Origin: Chanos chanos
Lineage: Eukaryota; Chordata; Actinopteri; Gonorynchiformes; Chanidae
NCBI RefSeq assembly: GCF_902362185.1
Contig: NC_044509.1
Coordinates: 8,411,947-8,475,946, forward strand
Direction: 5' to 3'
Length of the DNA stretch: 64,000 bases
Shown: positions 48,609-60,354 of the stretch, one piece after another
Numbering within the stretch: the stretch's first letter is position 1
How the letters are laid out: every line of letters begins with the position of its first letter
The notes under the pieces: model-generated
The model's input: only the letters and a program-made list of their open reading frames with translations
Database searches by the model: none
Told to the model about the DNA's origin: nothing
Program-made: the position numbers and the translations under genes

Positions 48609-51011
48609 CGTATTATAATCTTCTGAGCTGTTGTTGACATTCACTTCAAAAATATCAGTTGGGCTCCTCGTCAGCGTGTGATTAACAGGCAGGGTGTTCT
48701 CACTGTAAGCTCTGACAAATTTAAAATCACTTGTACGTGAGCCTGTCGTCCAGTAGGTGTCGTAGTTGTAAGAACTACGGAGCGTTCCTGCTCCTTCCAC
48801 CTCTGCATAGTTAGGAGGTAAATGCGAGCTTGGAATAGCCACGGCTCCTTCGAACAGTCCACGCTTTTTCTTGTGGCAAAACGTTACAGCCGAAACAAGA
48901 GCAAGGAAGGTCAAGAAGAAAGTTGATACAGAAACCAGAGCAATTATCAAGTAAGAGGTCGTGTTGGAAATGTTTTGCTCACTCGTCACATCTTTTAATT
49001 CTGGAACCTCAGACAAATTATCAGAAATTAGCAGATAAACAGTGCAGGTTGAAGAGCGCGACGGACGTCCGTTATCCTTGACAGATACAATAAGATTATG
49101 CCTCATGCTATCGGCCTCCAAAATGTCCCGTTGCGTTCTAATCTCTCCATTGTATGGCCCGATAATGAAAAGTCCTGGATCGGTTGATTTCAAAATTTCA
49201 TAAAAGAGCCAAGCATTCTGTCCAGAGTCAGCATCCACGGCGATCACCTTGGAGACTAGGGAGCCCGAAAGAGATGCTCTGGGAACAATTTCGGCCATAA
49301 AGGAGTTTCGTTCTGGAATGGGATATAATATCTGCGGAGAGTTGTCGTTTTCATCGATTATGAAGACACTCACAGTCACGTTATTGCTGAGTGGAGGAGA
49401 CCCATTGTCTCTAGCTACAACCTGAGTTTTGAAGCTCCTGAACTGCTCATAGTCAAAAGACTTCAAAGTCTGAATGACCCCGGTTTCTGCATTTATGGAT
49501 AAAAAAGAAGACACCGGAATACCACTGACTTCAGTGGGTAGCAGAGAGTAAAGCATTGTTCCGTTCTGTCTCCAGTCTGGATCTTTCGCTAAGACAGAAC
49601 ACACAGAAATCCCAGGTTTGTTGTTCTCGGAAATATATGCACTGTAAAATTGTTTTTCAAAGGCAGGTGGGTTGTCATTTACGTCAGACACAAATAAACG
49701 AACGGTCTTGGAAGAAGATAATGGCGGAAAGCCCTCGTCTGTCGCAGTGATTGTTATATTGTAATCCGTTTGCTTTTCCCGGTCGAGTTGTTTAGTCGTC
49801 ACAATCGAGTAATAATTTTTGACCGATGGGTTTAATTTGAAAGGAACATTTTCCTGAATGGAACAACGGGCCTGCCGATTTTGCCCTGAGTCCTTATCTT
49901 GAACATTAATGATGCCCACCTCGGTGCCTGGCACCACGTTTTCAGGAATTGGGTTGTGAAACGACTGAAGAAAAATTACAGGCGCGTTGTCATTGATATC
50001 GACAATTTCAACAATAACATTGGCAAAGGACACTAATCCGGAGCCGTCTTTGCCTTGGATGCTTAATTCATACGAAGTCTCCTTTTCAAAATCAATCTGT
50101 CCGCCTAATGTAATAGCTCCTGTTCTGTGATCGAGCTTGAACAGTTCATTCAGTTCGTCTAAAGTATGTCCAAACTCATAAGTCACCTCACCATTTGCTC
50201 CTTCGTCAGCATCCGTTGCGCTGACGGTGACCACTAGAGTACCTACAGAGGCGTTTTCAGGCAAAGAGACCTTATAAACAGATTGACTGAAGATGGGTAC
50301 ATTATCATTAGCATCAAGCACAGTGACGTGTATAACTACAGTACCCGATCTCTGTGGAATCCCACCATCAGTGGCGGTGAGTAATAATTTAATGTCCTGT
50401 TGTTGTTCACGGTCCAGCTCTTTTTCTAACACCAATTCTCCATATTTCCCGCCTCCTGGTTTAGTGTTGACGACAAAACTAAAATGGTCATTTTCTTCTA
50501 ATGAATAACTTTGAACCCCATTTTGTCCGACGTCTGCATCATGCGCGCCATTGATAGCAAAACGAGCACCTTTATCTGCCGACTCCCTTAATTCAAACTT
50601 TATAGTGTCACTCGAAAACATGGGTGAATTGTCATTAATATCCTGGATCTGAACAACCACACGATGTAATTCTAGCGGATTTTCGAGAACCATTTCATAT
50701 ACAAGAGAACAAACTGTGCGTGGTCCACAAAGTTCTTCTCTGTCTATTCTTTCTGAGACGATCAGATCTCCGGTTTTTAGATTAATGGTACAGTAACCTT
50801 TGCTCGTGTCATCCACATTTAGACGCGCTTTACGGGCTGATAATGTTTTTGCATTTATTCCAAGATCTTTGCCAACATTTCCAATCACATATCCACTCTT
50901 TATCTCCTCCGGAATTGTGTAGCTGATGTCTGCAGCATTGATACATGCTAATAAAGCGATCAGCACTGGGCTAAGCATCGGAAAATTCACGACGAGTCTT
51001 TTGTAAGCCAT
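48609..51011 (-). CDS. pcdhg: Clustered protocadherin variable exon E10
   Basis: 801 codons, phase 0, donor ACG|GTAAGA. The open frame runs 33 codons further up; I chose [13 protein letters not shown] for its signal peptide (to about INA) and because the CSE lies about 217 bp away. Mature end DISYTI. EC1-EC6 have normal calcium linkers. Membrane helix [17 protein letters not shown]; cytoplasmic part with [24 protein letters not shown], where L of YLTTG is W. EC3-EC4 are almost identical in DNA to E7, whereas EC1, EC5, EC6 and the cytoplasmic part differ, so a conversion tract lies in the recognition half of the protein. Confidence 0.96.
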
Positions 51012-51227
51012 ACTCCGTGTACAATGATTGAGTCTTCCGTGCAATTTATTTAAAAGTCTCCTCTGTATGATCAGACTCTTATACTTGATAAAAGGAACCT
51101 CACCGACCAAGCAATGCGCAAAAAAATCAAATACTGCCAGCGACGAACCGCGCTATTTCCACCATTTCAATACCGTTCTGCTCCTCCCATACCAGATAAG
51201 TGCAATGACAAACTCTTACTGAGTGTT

Positions 51228-51270
51228 GGTCAAGAGCGACACTCTGTGCAGTCTCCGGAAACTACAGCAA
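51228..51270 (-). promoter_or_regulatory. CSE of E10
   Basis: GGTCAAGAGCGACACTCTGTG about 217 bp before the ATG, then AACTACAGCAA. Intermediate between the type-A variant and the common form. Confidence 0.85.
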
Positions 51271-51764
51271 AAAACTGAATCAGAGTTCCAGAAGCAGCTA
51301 TTCTTGCATACATTTTTGCTATTCCCTCTACAAATTGCCTACTGATTTAGAGTGTTGTTGTATGATGATTTCTTGTCAGCAAGAAACGCTTATTGCAAAA
51401 TTTGCTCCGTGACTACTTTTGCAATCACATGCCTCACAAAAATATGATGTAATCAACAGCAGAGTGAGCGCTATTTTAATTTCACTTCCAAGAAACGCTG
51501 GATCTCTACTAAGGACTATTTGCTTATTGCGATATGACCCAGTAGCCCACATGTTTGTTTCAGGCCATGTACAAATTTTCACGGTGAAACAGGCTTGTTA
51601 CTTCACATCATTTTAAGCAAACATGAATGACACCTCATACATGAATAAAAAGAATAAATCTTAACAGACCTTGAATGAAAGTTATCATAATGGAGTTTCT
51701 TTAAGGTCATTAGTATAACATTATAGAAATGAACAAAAGAGGACGAAGTCAGCACAAAACATAC

Positions 51765-54164
51765 CTCAACGGATTCCTCAACAACACCGGGGCACAGTTC
51801 ACTTTTTCCAATAGGACAGTTTGTATTCATCTTCAGCGTTTGATCTGTGAGCATCGTGTTCTCGTTGTAGGAGCTTAAGAATTTGAAATCACTGGTACGT
51901 GAGCCGGTCGTTAAGTATGCGTCATAATTGCAAGAACTGCGGAGAGTTCCATCGAATTCTGCATAGTTTTTTGGTAAATAACCGCTTGGGATGGCGACTG
52001 CTCCATCAAAAATCGGTCTTGGCTTTCCTCTGCGACAATACCTCACAGCAAAGATGAGTATTATAAACGACATGAAAAGTGTAGTAACTGACACCAGGGC
52101 AATAATCAAATACGAAGTCAAGTTTGAACTACTCTGCTCATAAGGCATGTCTTTTAGTTCTGGAACGTCCGCAAGATCATCTGAAATAATTAAAAATACT
52201 GTGCATGTTGTAGATAAAGGTGGATTTCCATTGTCTTTCACTGAGATGATAAGGTTCTGTTTAGTGCTGTCAGATTCAGAAATGTCTCGCCGTGCTCTTA
52301 TCTCTCCACTGTGAACACCGATTGTGAAAAGTCCCGGATCAGTAGATTTAACAATCTGATAAGATAGCCAAGCATTCTGTCCGGAGTCAGCATCCACAGC
52401 GATCACCTTGGAGACTAGAGAGCCAGACAGAACAGCTTTAGGTACAACCTCAGTCATAAAAGACTTATCCTCTGGAGCGGGGTATAATATCTGCGGAGAG
52501 TTGTCATTTTCATCAGTTATGAAGATGTGCACAGTCACGTTACTGCTGAGTGGAGGAGAACCGCTGTCTCTGGCCAAAACTTGAAAAGTAAAGCTTCTGA
52601 ATTTCTCATAATCAAACGACGCCACAGCACGTATAACACCTGTGTCTCCGTTAATGCTCAAAAACGAAGATAGGAGTACACCTTGCACCTCACTTGACAC
52701 CAAAAAATAGAACACTGTACCATTTTGCCTGAAATCTGGATCTCGGGCTGTAACAGAACAAATGGAGGTTCCTGGTTTATTATTCTCTGTCACAAAAGCG
52801 CTGTAGGACAGCTCTTCAAATTCAGGTGGATTGTCGTTAACGTCTGATAATATTAAGTGAATTGTCTTGGCTGAAGATAAAGGTGGTGTGCCCTCATCAG
52901 CTGCAGTGATCGTTATGTTATATTGTGGCACAAGTTCACGATCAAGTTCAGCTGTAGTTACAAGGGAATAATAATTTTTAATTGATGGGTTCAGCTTGAA
53001 AGGAACGTTGGACTGAATGGAGAAATGTACCTGACCGTTAGCACCCGAGTCTTTATCTTGCAAATTTATTATACCCACCTCTGTACCAGGTGGAGCATTT
53101 TCAGAGATGTAGTGAGTGTCTGACTGAACGAATATTTGAGGAGCATTGTCGTTAACGTCGATGACTTCGACTATAACACTAGAAAATGAAACAAGTCCAG
53201 AGCCGTCTTTTGCTTGAACCTTCAAGTCATAAGATATTTCCTCCTCGAAATCTAGAGAACTACATAATACTATAGCCCCGGTTGTCTGATCAAGGGCAAA
53301 CAGTTTACTCACCTCATCAGAGATTCGAACAAAGTCATACGTCACGTGACCGTTTGCACCTTCATCTGCATCAGTGGCACTTACACTAACCACTTCCGTC
53401 CCAACTGGACGATTTTCAGGTAAACTGGCTCTATAAACAGCCTGGCTAAAAACTGGAACATTATCATTAGCATCAAGCACAGTGACGAGTATGACTACAG
53501 TGCCCGATCTCTGTGGAATGCCTCCATCAGTAGCGGTGAGTATTAATTTAACCTCTTGCTGCTGTTCACGATCTAACTCCTTTTCTAACACTAACTCGCC
53601 ATATTTCCCTCCACCGGAATCACTGTGCATTTCAAATAGAAAATGTTCGTTCGTCTGTAATGAATAACTTTGAACATCGTTTACTCCGATATCAGCATCA
53701 TGAGCTTCACCGACAGCGAAACGAGCTCCTTTATCAGCCGACTCGCTTATCTCAAATTTAATTATATCTGTTGCAAACATGGGTGAATTATCATTAATAT
53801 CTTTTATGTGGACAGTAATGCGATGTAATTCCAGGGGATTCTCCAGAACCATTTCAAAATTCAGAAAGCAAGACGTCTTCGGTCCACAAAGCTGTTCCCG
53901 GTCTATTCTCTCAGCGACGATTAGGTTCCCAGACTCCGAATTAATTTTACAGTATCGTTTACGGCTGCCCACAATATTCAGACGAGCTTTGCGCGTCGAT
54001 ATGGCCCTTTGGACGATTCCAACATCTTCTGCAATATTTCCAATCACAAATCCAATTTTTGTTTCCTCAGGAATAGAGTAGCTCAAATCTCCATAACTGA
54101 TAGAGGCAATGGATAAGACAGTCACCATACAGATCGCTGAGGACAAAAATCCTTTGTACTTCAT
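51765..54164 (-). CDS. pcdhg: Clustered protocadherin variable exon E11
   Basis: 800 codons, phase 0, donor GAG|GTATGT. The open frame extends 34 codons upstream; [16 protein letters not shown] is preferred as the signal peptide start, with the CSE 220 bp before it. Mature end DLSYSI. EC1-EC6 with normal linkers; one substitution gives [10 protein letters not shown] in EC4. Membrane helix [17 protein letters not shown]; cytoplasmic part with [24 protein letters not shown], three residues shorter than its converter E8 near the NYAEFDG stretch. EC2-EC3 are close to E9, and EC6 is close to E8, so the exon is a mosaic. Confidence 0.96.
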
Positions 54165-54383
54165 TTTCAACATGATTTCAGGGCACCTTCCAGCTGGTAT
54201 TATTTCACTAACTTGGCCATTAACCATTAAAAATATGCAATATTCCGCAAGACCTTTACAAGGCAATCACGCAAATGATCGGTCTGATGGCAGCTGAAAC
54301 ACAGCTCCCAGCAGCTTAATATAAACAGATCACGCCCTTTCTGGCGTTACCCTCACTCACTTTGAAAACATTTTCTTGAGGCT

Positions 54384-54423
54384 GGTGAACAGCGACACAC
54401 CGAGGAAATCAGAAAAGCTGAAA
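54384..54423 (-). promoter_or_regulatory. CSE of E11
   Basis: GGTGAACAGCGACACACCGAG 220 bp before the ATG, then AAAAGCTGAAA, a weak second block. Confidence 0.85.
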
Positions 54424-54704
54424 TTCTTATTCGCTTATATCGGCGAATAAACTAACTGAAATATAAGCGAGCAAACAAACAAATAATAAATCAAGCTAAA
54501 TACAATTCAATCCGATAAACAAACGATAAATAACTTTTACCAGTTTACATGAAATGCAGAAATCAGTGATGTCGGAAACTCATAGCCGAACGTATTGACA
54601 CGATAGTCAGTGTTCACTGGTTAGTTAACTAATTATTTTCTATTTTTAGTTTCGTTTTAAATAAAGTTATTGCCAAAATGCAGCATATATAGGCCTATAT
54701 ATAA

Positions 54705-54706
<2 letters not shown>

Positions 54707-54770
<64 letters not shown>

Positions 54771-54772
54771 CT
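54707..54772. repeat. (CA)n(TA)n microsatellite
   Basis: About 19 CA units followed by about 13 TA units. Confidence 0.95.
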
Positions 54773-54942
54773 TGATCGGCTTAACGGAGGAAAACAGGAC
54801 TAAATTGTACTGCACGTCACGCTCTTGAATCATTTCGATATTCTTTTTTTTATTTTTCTCTTGTTCATAAGCAGCAATCTGTGGCAATGCTGTGTGTCGG
54901 ATTGTTGTGCATTGCCTGTATTAAGCTTTTGCTGACTTCTTG

Positions 54943-54969
54943 GGAGCTGTCCTTGTAAGTGGTACTGAA
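54943..54969 (-). promoter_or_regulatory. RE1/NRSE-like pair, expanded spacing (site e)
   Basis: GGAGCTGTCC, 8 bases (TTGTAAGT), GGTACTGAA on the + strand, 334 bp beyond the donor of the intact exon E12. Older relative of sites a-c. Confidence 0.55.
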
Positions 54970-55145
54970 ATGCACTATACACAATCGCGAAAACACTGCA
55001 CGACCCAAATGACATAAAAGTACCGAAAGTACCTGGTTGTTTCCGAAATAGCTAGATAGAAATTTAGATACCTGACAAAAATAAAATTGCTTATTATCTA
55101 ACAGTGAGACATCATATGGCACAATCAGTCAGCTTGACGGAAAAT

Positions 55146-55160
55146 AACAACAACAACAAC

Positions 55161-55204
<44 letters not shown>
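55146..55204. repeat. (AAC)n(AAT)n microsatellite
   Basis: A few AAC units then about 16 AAT/ATA units, just beyond the E12 donor. Confidence 0.95.
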
Positions 55205-55205
<1 letters not shown>

Positions 55206-55302
55206 CAAGCCAGTCAGAATCTTTAGTACACGAAAGCGTTGTTAGGGAAGTAGGATCTCAGATTTGCTTCACATGAATGCACCTTTGGTATTTGCTGCTT
55301 AC

Positions 55303-57714
55303 CTCATTAAAATCACCTTCAGTCCCCATGTCAGGTTTCCTACTCTCGACCGAATCATTTGGGCTTTTAGCCAGCGTATGTTCAGCTGACAGAGTGCTTT
55401 CATTGTAGGATCTTAGGAACTTAAAGTCACTTGTGCGCGATCCTGTAGTTAAGTACGCATCACAATTGTAAGAACTCCGGAGAGTTCCAACTCCCTCGAT
55501 TTCACCGTAACATGGAGGTAAATAAGCACTTGGAACAGCTATCGCTCCATCATAAGACAGTCTAGGCTTTGTCCTACTGCAAAGTCTCATAGTTATGATG
55601 AGAATCATGAATATCACGAAGAAGGTAGAAACACAGACTAATGAAATGATCAAATACAACGTCAGTTTAGAACTGTTCTGTTCGTACGCCATATCTTCAA
55701 GGTTTTGAACTTCCGCCAAGTTATCGGATATGAGTAGATATACCGTACATGTGGTTGAGAGGGATGGCTGTCCATTGTCTTTAACTGCGACAAGAAGATT
55801 TTGCTTCATGCCATCAGATTCAGAAATGTCTCGTTGTGCTCTTATCTCTCCACTATGATGCCCAATGGTGAAAAGCCCTGGATCAGTCGATCTGACAATT
55901 TCATAGGAGAGCCAGGCATTCTGTCCAGAGTCAGCATCTACAGCAATCACCTTGGAGACCAGAGAGCCGGAAAGCAGGCCTTTCGGGACCATTTCAGTCA
56001 TTACAGAATTTCGTTCTCCGGAAGGATACAATATCTGAGGAGAGTTGTCATTCTCATCGGTTAAAAAGACACTGACAGTCACGTTACTGCTAAGCGGAGG
56101 GGAACCATTGTCTCTGGCTAAGACATGAAACCGAAAACTTTTAAACTTCTCGTAGTCAAACGACCTCACAGAATGAATCACTCCTGTGTCTCCATTGATT
56201 GAGATCAAAGACGTCACCGGATGACCATAAACGTCAGTAGGCACTAAAGAGTATACCACTGTGCCGTTCTGTCTCCAGTCCGGGTCTCTCGCACTAACAG
56301 CGCACATTGAAGAACCTGGTTTGTTATTCTCCGCAACATAAGCGCTGTAAGATTGTTCTTTAAAAGTAGGTGGGTTGTCATTAACATCTGATATTTTTAA
56401 TTGAATTGATTTGGAGGAAGATAACGGTGGAGTGCCTTCATCCGTCGCTGTGATAGTTATATTAAAGTCAGATACAAGTTCTCGATCAAGTTCATGTGTA
56501 GTTACAATAGAATAATAATTTTTAATTGAGGGATTTAACTTGAAAGGAACACTTTGCTGAATGGAGCAGATGGCCTGACGATTTACGCCTGAATCTTTGT
56601 CTTGCACATTTATGATGCCTACTTCTGTGCCTGGAACTGTGTTTTCGGGGATGGGATTGGTAAGTGATTTCACAATAATGTCAGGGGCGTTATCATTCAA
56701 ATCCATGATTTGTACGACCACCTTTGCATTAGAAGCTGATCCTAATCCATCTGTGGCCTGAATGCGCATTTCATAGTAAGATTCTTCTTCGAAGTCTATC
56801 AAGTCGTCGACCTTTATTTCCCCCGTCATTTTATTTAATGAAAAGAGTCTCGCAGCTTTGTCGGATAATCTATTGAATTCATAGGTCACCTCGCCATTTG
56901 GGCCCTCGTCAGCATCTGTGGCACTGACTGTGACCACTACAGTACCTAGAGGTGCATTTTCAGACATATTTACTATATAGACTGGCTGACTAAATACTGG
57001 TACATTATCATTGGCATCTAGGACAGATATATGAATAGTTACAGTGCCTGTTCTCTGAGGAGTCCCACCGTCAATGGCAGTAAGTAACAGGGTGTGTTCC
57101 TGTTGCTGTTCACGGTCCAGTTTATTATTTAACACCAGCTCTACATACTTGCCTCCGTCTGGATTCGGACGAACAAGTAAAGCGAAATGATCATTCTTGT
57201 CGAGGGAATATCTTTCAACTCCATTTTGTCCAATATCGGCGTCGTGTGCCTCACCCACTAGAAACTGTGTTCCTTTTTCGACCGATTCTTGAATTTCAAT
57301 ATTTATTTGCTCTCGAGAAAACTGTGGCGCATGGTCATTGATATCTAGAATTTGCACGACAATGGCATGCAGTTCTAAAGGTTTCTCGAGGATAAGTTCA
57401 TAGTTCAAAATACAAGACATCCGCGAACCGCAAAGCTCCTCCCGATCCGCTGTCTCTGTGACAATAAGGGATCCAGTTGCCATATCTATGTCAATAAAAC
57501 GTTTGCTGACACCATCTGTATCCAGTCGGGCTTTTCTAGTGGCGAGTGTCTTAGAATCGAGATTGAAATCTTTGGCAATGTTTCCAACCACTGATCCGCG
57601 TTTCATCTCCTCGGGAATCGAATAGCTTAAATCGCCATGAGTGAAACACAAGAGTGAAAGAAACACTGTAAGACAAAAGGAAGAATAATCGAGTGGTAAT
57701 CCTTTCATCTCCAT
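55303..57714 (-). CDS. pcdhg: Clustered protocadherin variable exon E12
   Basis: 804 codons, phase 0, donor GAG|GTAAGC. Starts at ATG 57714 ([12 protein letters not shown]); an in-frame GTG two codons earlier is not a likely start, and a second ATG two codons later is possible. Signal peptide to about LLCFTHG, mature end DLSYSI. EC1-EC6 with linkers DINDHAPQF (H for N in the first), [27 protein letters not shown] and [10 protein letters not shown]. Membrane helix [17 protein letters not shown]; cytoplasmic part with [24 protein letters not shown]. Relics R1-R4 are decayed members of this lineage. No near-identical paralogue in the window. Confidence 0.96.
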
Positions 57715-57900
57715 TTCCACGTTATTTCGCTTCGAATCTAGTTAGCGCAAACTCCAGATTAAAGCTTAACAAAAACAGCTATCACCCACGCAATGGTATG
57801 CTGAAGTGTTTAGTCCATGAAGACTGTTTATTTTGAATACCATCAAGCGCAAGCTGTTCATTACACCAGTGGGCAGGGAGGTATCAAAACGCGTAAAGCT

Positions 57901-57940
57901 GGTCGAGAGCGACACTCTGAGTTCTTGCTTAAAATTACAG
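57901..57940 (-). promoter_or_regulatory. CSE of E12
   Basis: GGTCGAGAGCGACACTCTGAG 187 bp before the ATG, then AAAATTACAG. Confidence 0.86.
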
Positions 57941-58069
57941 TTAGGAAATCTGTTCATTGCACACTTTTTCAGGTCATTCTGTTTTGTCAGCCAAACCGTA
58001 GTCAGAGTTTAGCCTTGAGGGAAGTTTTCTTTGATAAAATATTGTGGAGGCAATGATGAAAAATTCTTT

Positions 58070-58790
58070 TGAAGTAGACTTCAAAATTTGATAAGACAGC
58101 AAAGCAATTGCTTCTAAGTCAGCGTTTACACAAATCAAATTACCAGAGAACCAGAAGTAGATGCTTTTGGAACAAATTGAGTTCTAAAAGAGTTTCCTTA
58201 TTGAGCAAAGTATAACATTATGGGAGGATTTTTAATAGCTCTGGAGATGTTCACAGTCAGATCAACATTGGATGAAAGAAAAACATTATTGGCTACAACT
58301 TAGGGTGCTAAATTATTCACAGTTAAGAATTAAATTCATTGTGCCTGTTGCTCCATGATATATAAAAAAAGAGGATGATGAAATAGTATTGAGCTGACAT
58401 AACACAACAGCATAAATATGGTGCCATTTTGTCATCATTCTGAGCTAGACAAGAAGTATGGATTCCTGGTATGTTCTTCTCAGTAATACAGACACTATAA
58501 TGTAGGTGTTCTATTATTTCAGAGACTTTACTCTATAGCTCATTCTGCCATTACTCATTTTACTTCAGAAATGGAATTTGCCTAACTAGCAGTCTATGAG
58601 AAAGCAAATATTGTCCCTTATCGATTAAAATATTGTGAAGGTTTTACTAGTTTCTCCTCACCCTTGTCATCCAATTCAACACTCTCCAATAGCTGCATTT
58701 TGTATAATCTCTGAAAGCTGCAATAAACTGATAGAAGATTTCAAACGCAGCTGTAATTTTACATTATAGACCCCTTTCCAGTTTGATCAG
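58070..58790 (-). pseudogene. Decayed protocadherin exon relic R5 with remains of a promoter
   Basis: The minus strand at 58070-58510 keeps the EC6/EC5 order of a variable exon. For example, the stretch at 58080-58180 matches the AWLSYEI/SGQNAW and [10 protein letters not shown] of E9, and the one at 58430-58500 matches the CSV/ENNKPG region. Beyond it, at 58690-58790, is sequence like the flank of E7 (CTGAAAGCTGCAATAA), that is, the second CSE block. The AGCGAC core is no longer recognisable. Only fragments, no open frame. Confidence 0.65.
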
Positions 58791-59540
58791 CTGTAAAAAT
58801 GCCACAAATAAATAAATGATTTCTTTATTTACAGTACTATACATTGCTCAGGGCAAAGTAACTTAGACGACTCTAATTCAAACAATTCTATTCTATGATA
58901 TATTTGTAATGGGACAGGGAATTTGCCCCTACTTCAGAATGCACAAGCTGCATGTTGTGTTGACATGCAAGAAGCCTTCCACATGTACATGGATGTTTTA
59001 CAAAAAATACAAATTGTCTCTGAAATAGCAACAGATGCCACATAAAAATGCAACCTTCTAGAATCAAAACTCAAAGTCACAATGAGATGACTCATGGGTG
59101 TTTTGTATACAGCATCACAAATGCCTTACACTCGCAGATACTTGCTAGACGTAGTGTTGGTAGGCCCACAATTTGAATTGCTCTTCAAAATTAGCCTATT
59201 AAAAAGACGAAGGTTGCAACATGCCTAAAAGAATAAACAATTTGGCAGATTAAACTAGTTTGAAATGATACTATCTTTAAAATGGTTAATCCAAGTACAG
59301 CAGAGTGTCACCTGAGCAACCAAGTACCCTATAAGTGGCTAGATATGAATCACTTTTAGAGGTAAACTTGTTCCCTAATTATGTTAGGAGATGTGTGTAT
59401 CAAACAACATTGTTTAATTTAAAGATATCATTCCATTAATGTTTTGGAAAAGTGAGAATGACTGGATTAAAAATAACACTGGTACACAGCAAAAAAGCCT
59501 ACGTCATCAGTGTTAATCAAATGGGCAACTGAACTTAAAA
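58791..59540. other. Spacer between relics
   Basis: No gene or repeat recognised. Confidence 0.4.
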
Positions 59541-59544
59541 GTTA

Positions 59545-60290
59545 TCTCTCTGTTCACGCCCTTATCGGCATCTATTGTACTTACAGTACCCACTACGGTG
59601 CCCAAGTAGCAATTTTCAGGCGGACTCACATTATAGATCAATTGACTAAACTCTAGGACACTGTCACATTGTCGACGGCATCTAATACAGTGATGTGCAT
59701 CACTATACTACATCTGAAGCTGTGAGCAATAATGTTAGCTCCTGCTCACGATCCAGTTCTTTGTAACCAGTTCAAAGTAATAATTTTAGCAGGAAAAGTG
59801 ATCATGCTTCATGGAACATGCATTTTGGAACAGTGTCTCTTCCCATATTGGTATCATGGACTTTGCCCAAGAGAAACCTAGTTCCTCTGCTAGCCAATCC
59901 CTATATTTAAAGCTTAATTTGTTTGGCCTAAATATGTGTTGCTTTGTCATGGCATAGTCTCCCGTATTTAAACTGCAATTCTTTGTGATTCCAGACATTA
60001 TTACAGTACAAGCTCATACTTTAAAGTCAAGATTGCTTTGATCCATAAAAATCCTCTCAAACCATAACCTGTGAAATAATTAAATTGTCTGTATTGTGCT
60101 CTATTTACATAAAACATATTTCATTGCTCTCTGCATTCAAGCAACCATGTCTAGATGGCAGTCCTTAGGCATCAAATCCAAGATCTGCTGCAGTATATGC
60201 AGCAACTGATTCATGTTCTATTTCTTTGGGAATAGAGTAGATTAGGCAGCCATTTGATACAGACAGGAAAGTAATAGGGCAGTTTAACAC
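59545..60290 (-). pseudogene. Decayed protocadherin exon relic R6 (EC3 start, EC2, EC1, signal)
   Basis: Minus-strand DNA follows E8 from about 42810 to 43560 with many changes. It matches the block for [13 protein letters not shown] and [14 protein letters not shown], then EC2 and EC1. Near 60170-60250 it matches the N-terminal part (ADLG, ESVAAYTAADLGF-like). Stops and small deletions throughout; the 3' half of the exon is missing. Confidence 0.7.
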
Positions 60291-60354
60291 ACCCAACAAT
60301 ATGCAATTAATTCTTTTACCTTCCTCTCTAAATCATGGGTTTTACTAGACCATA

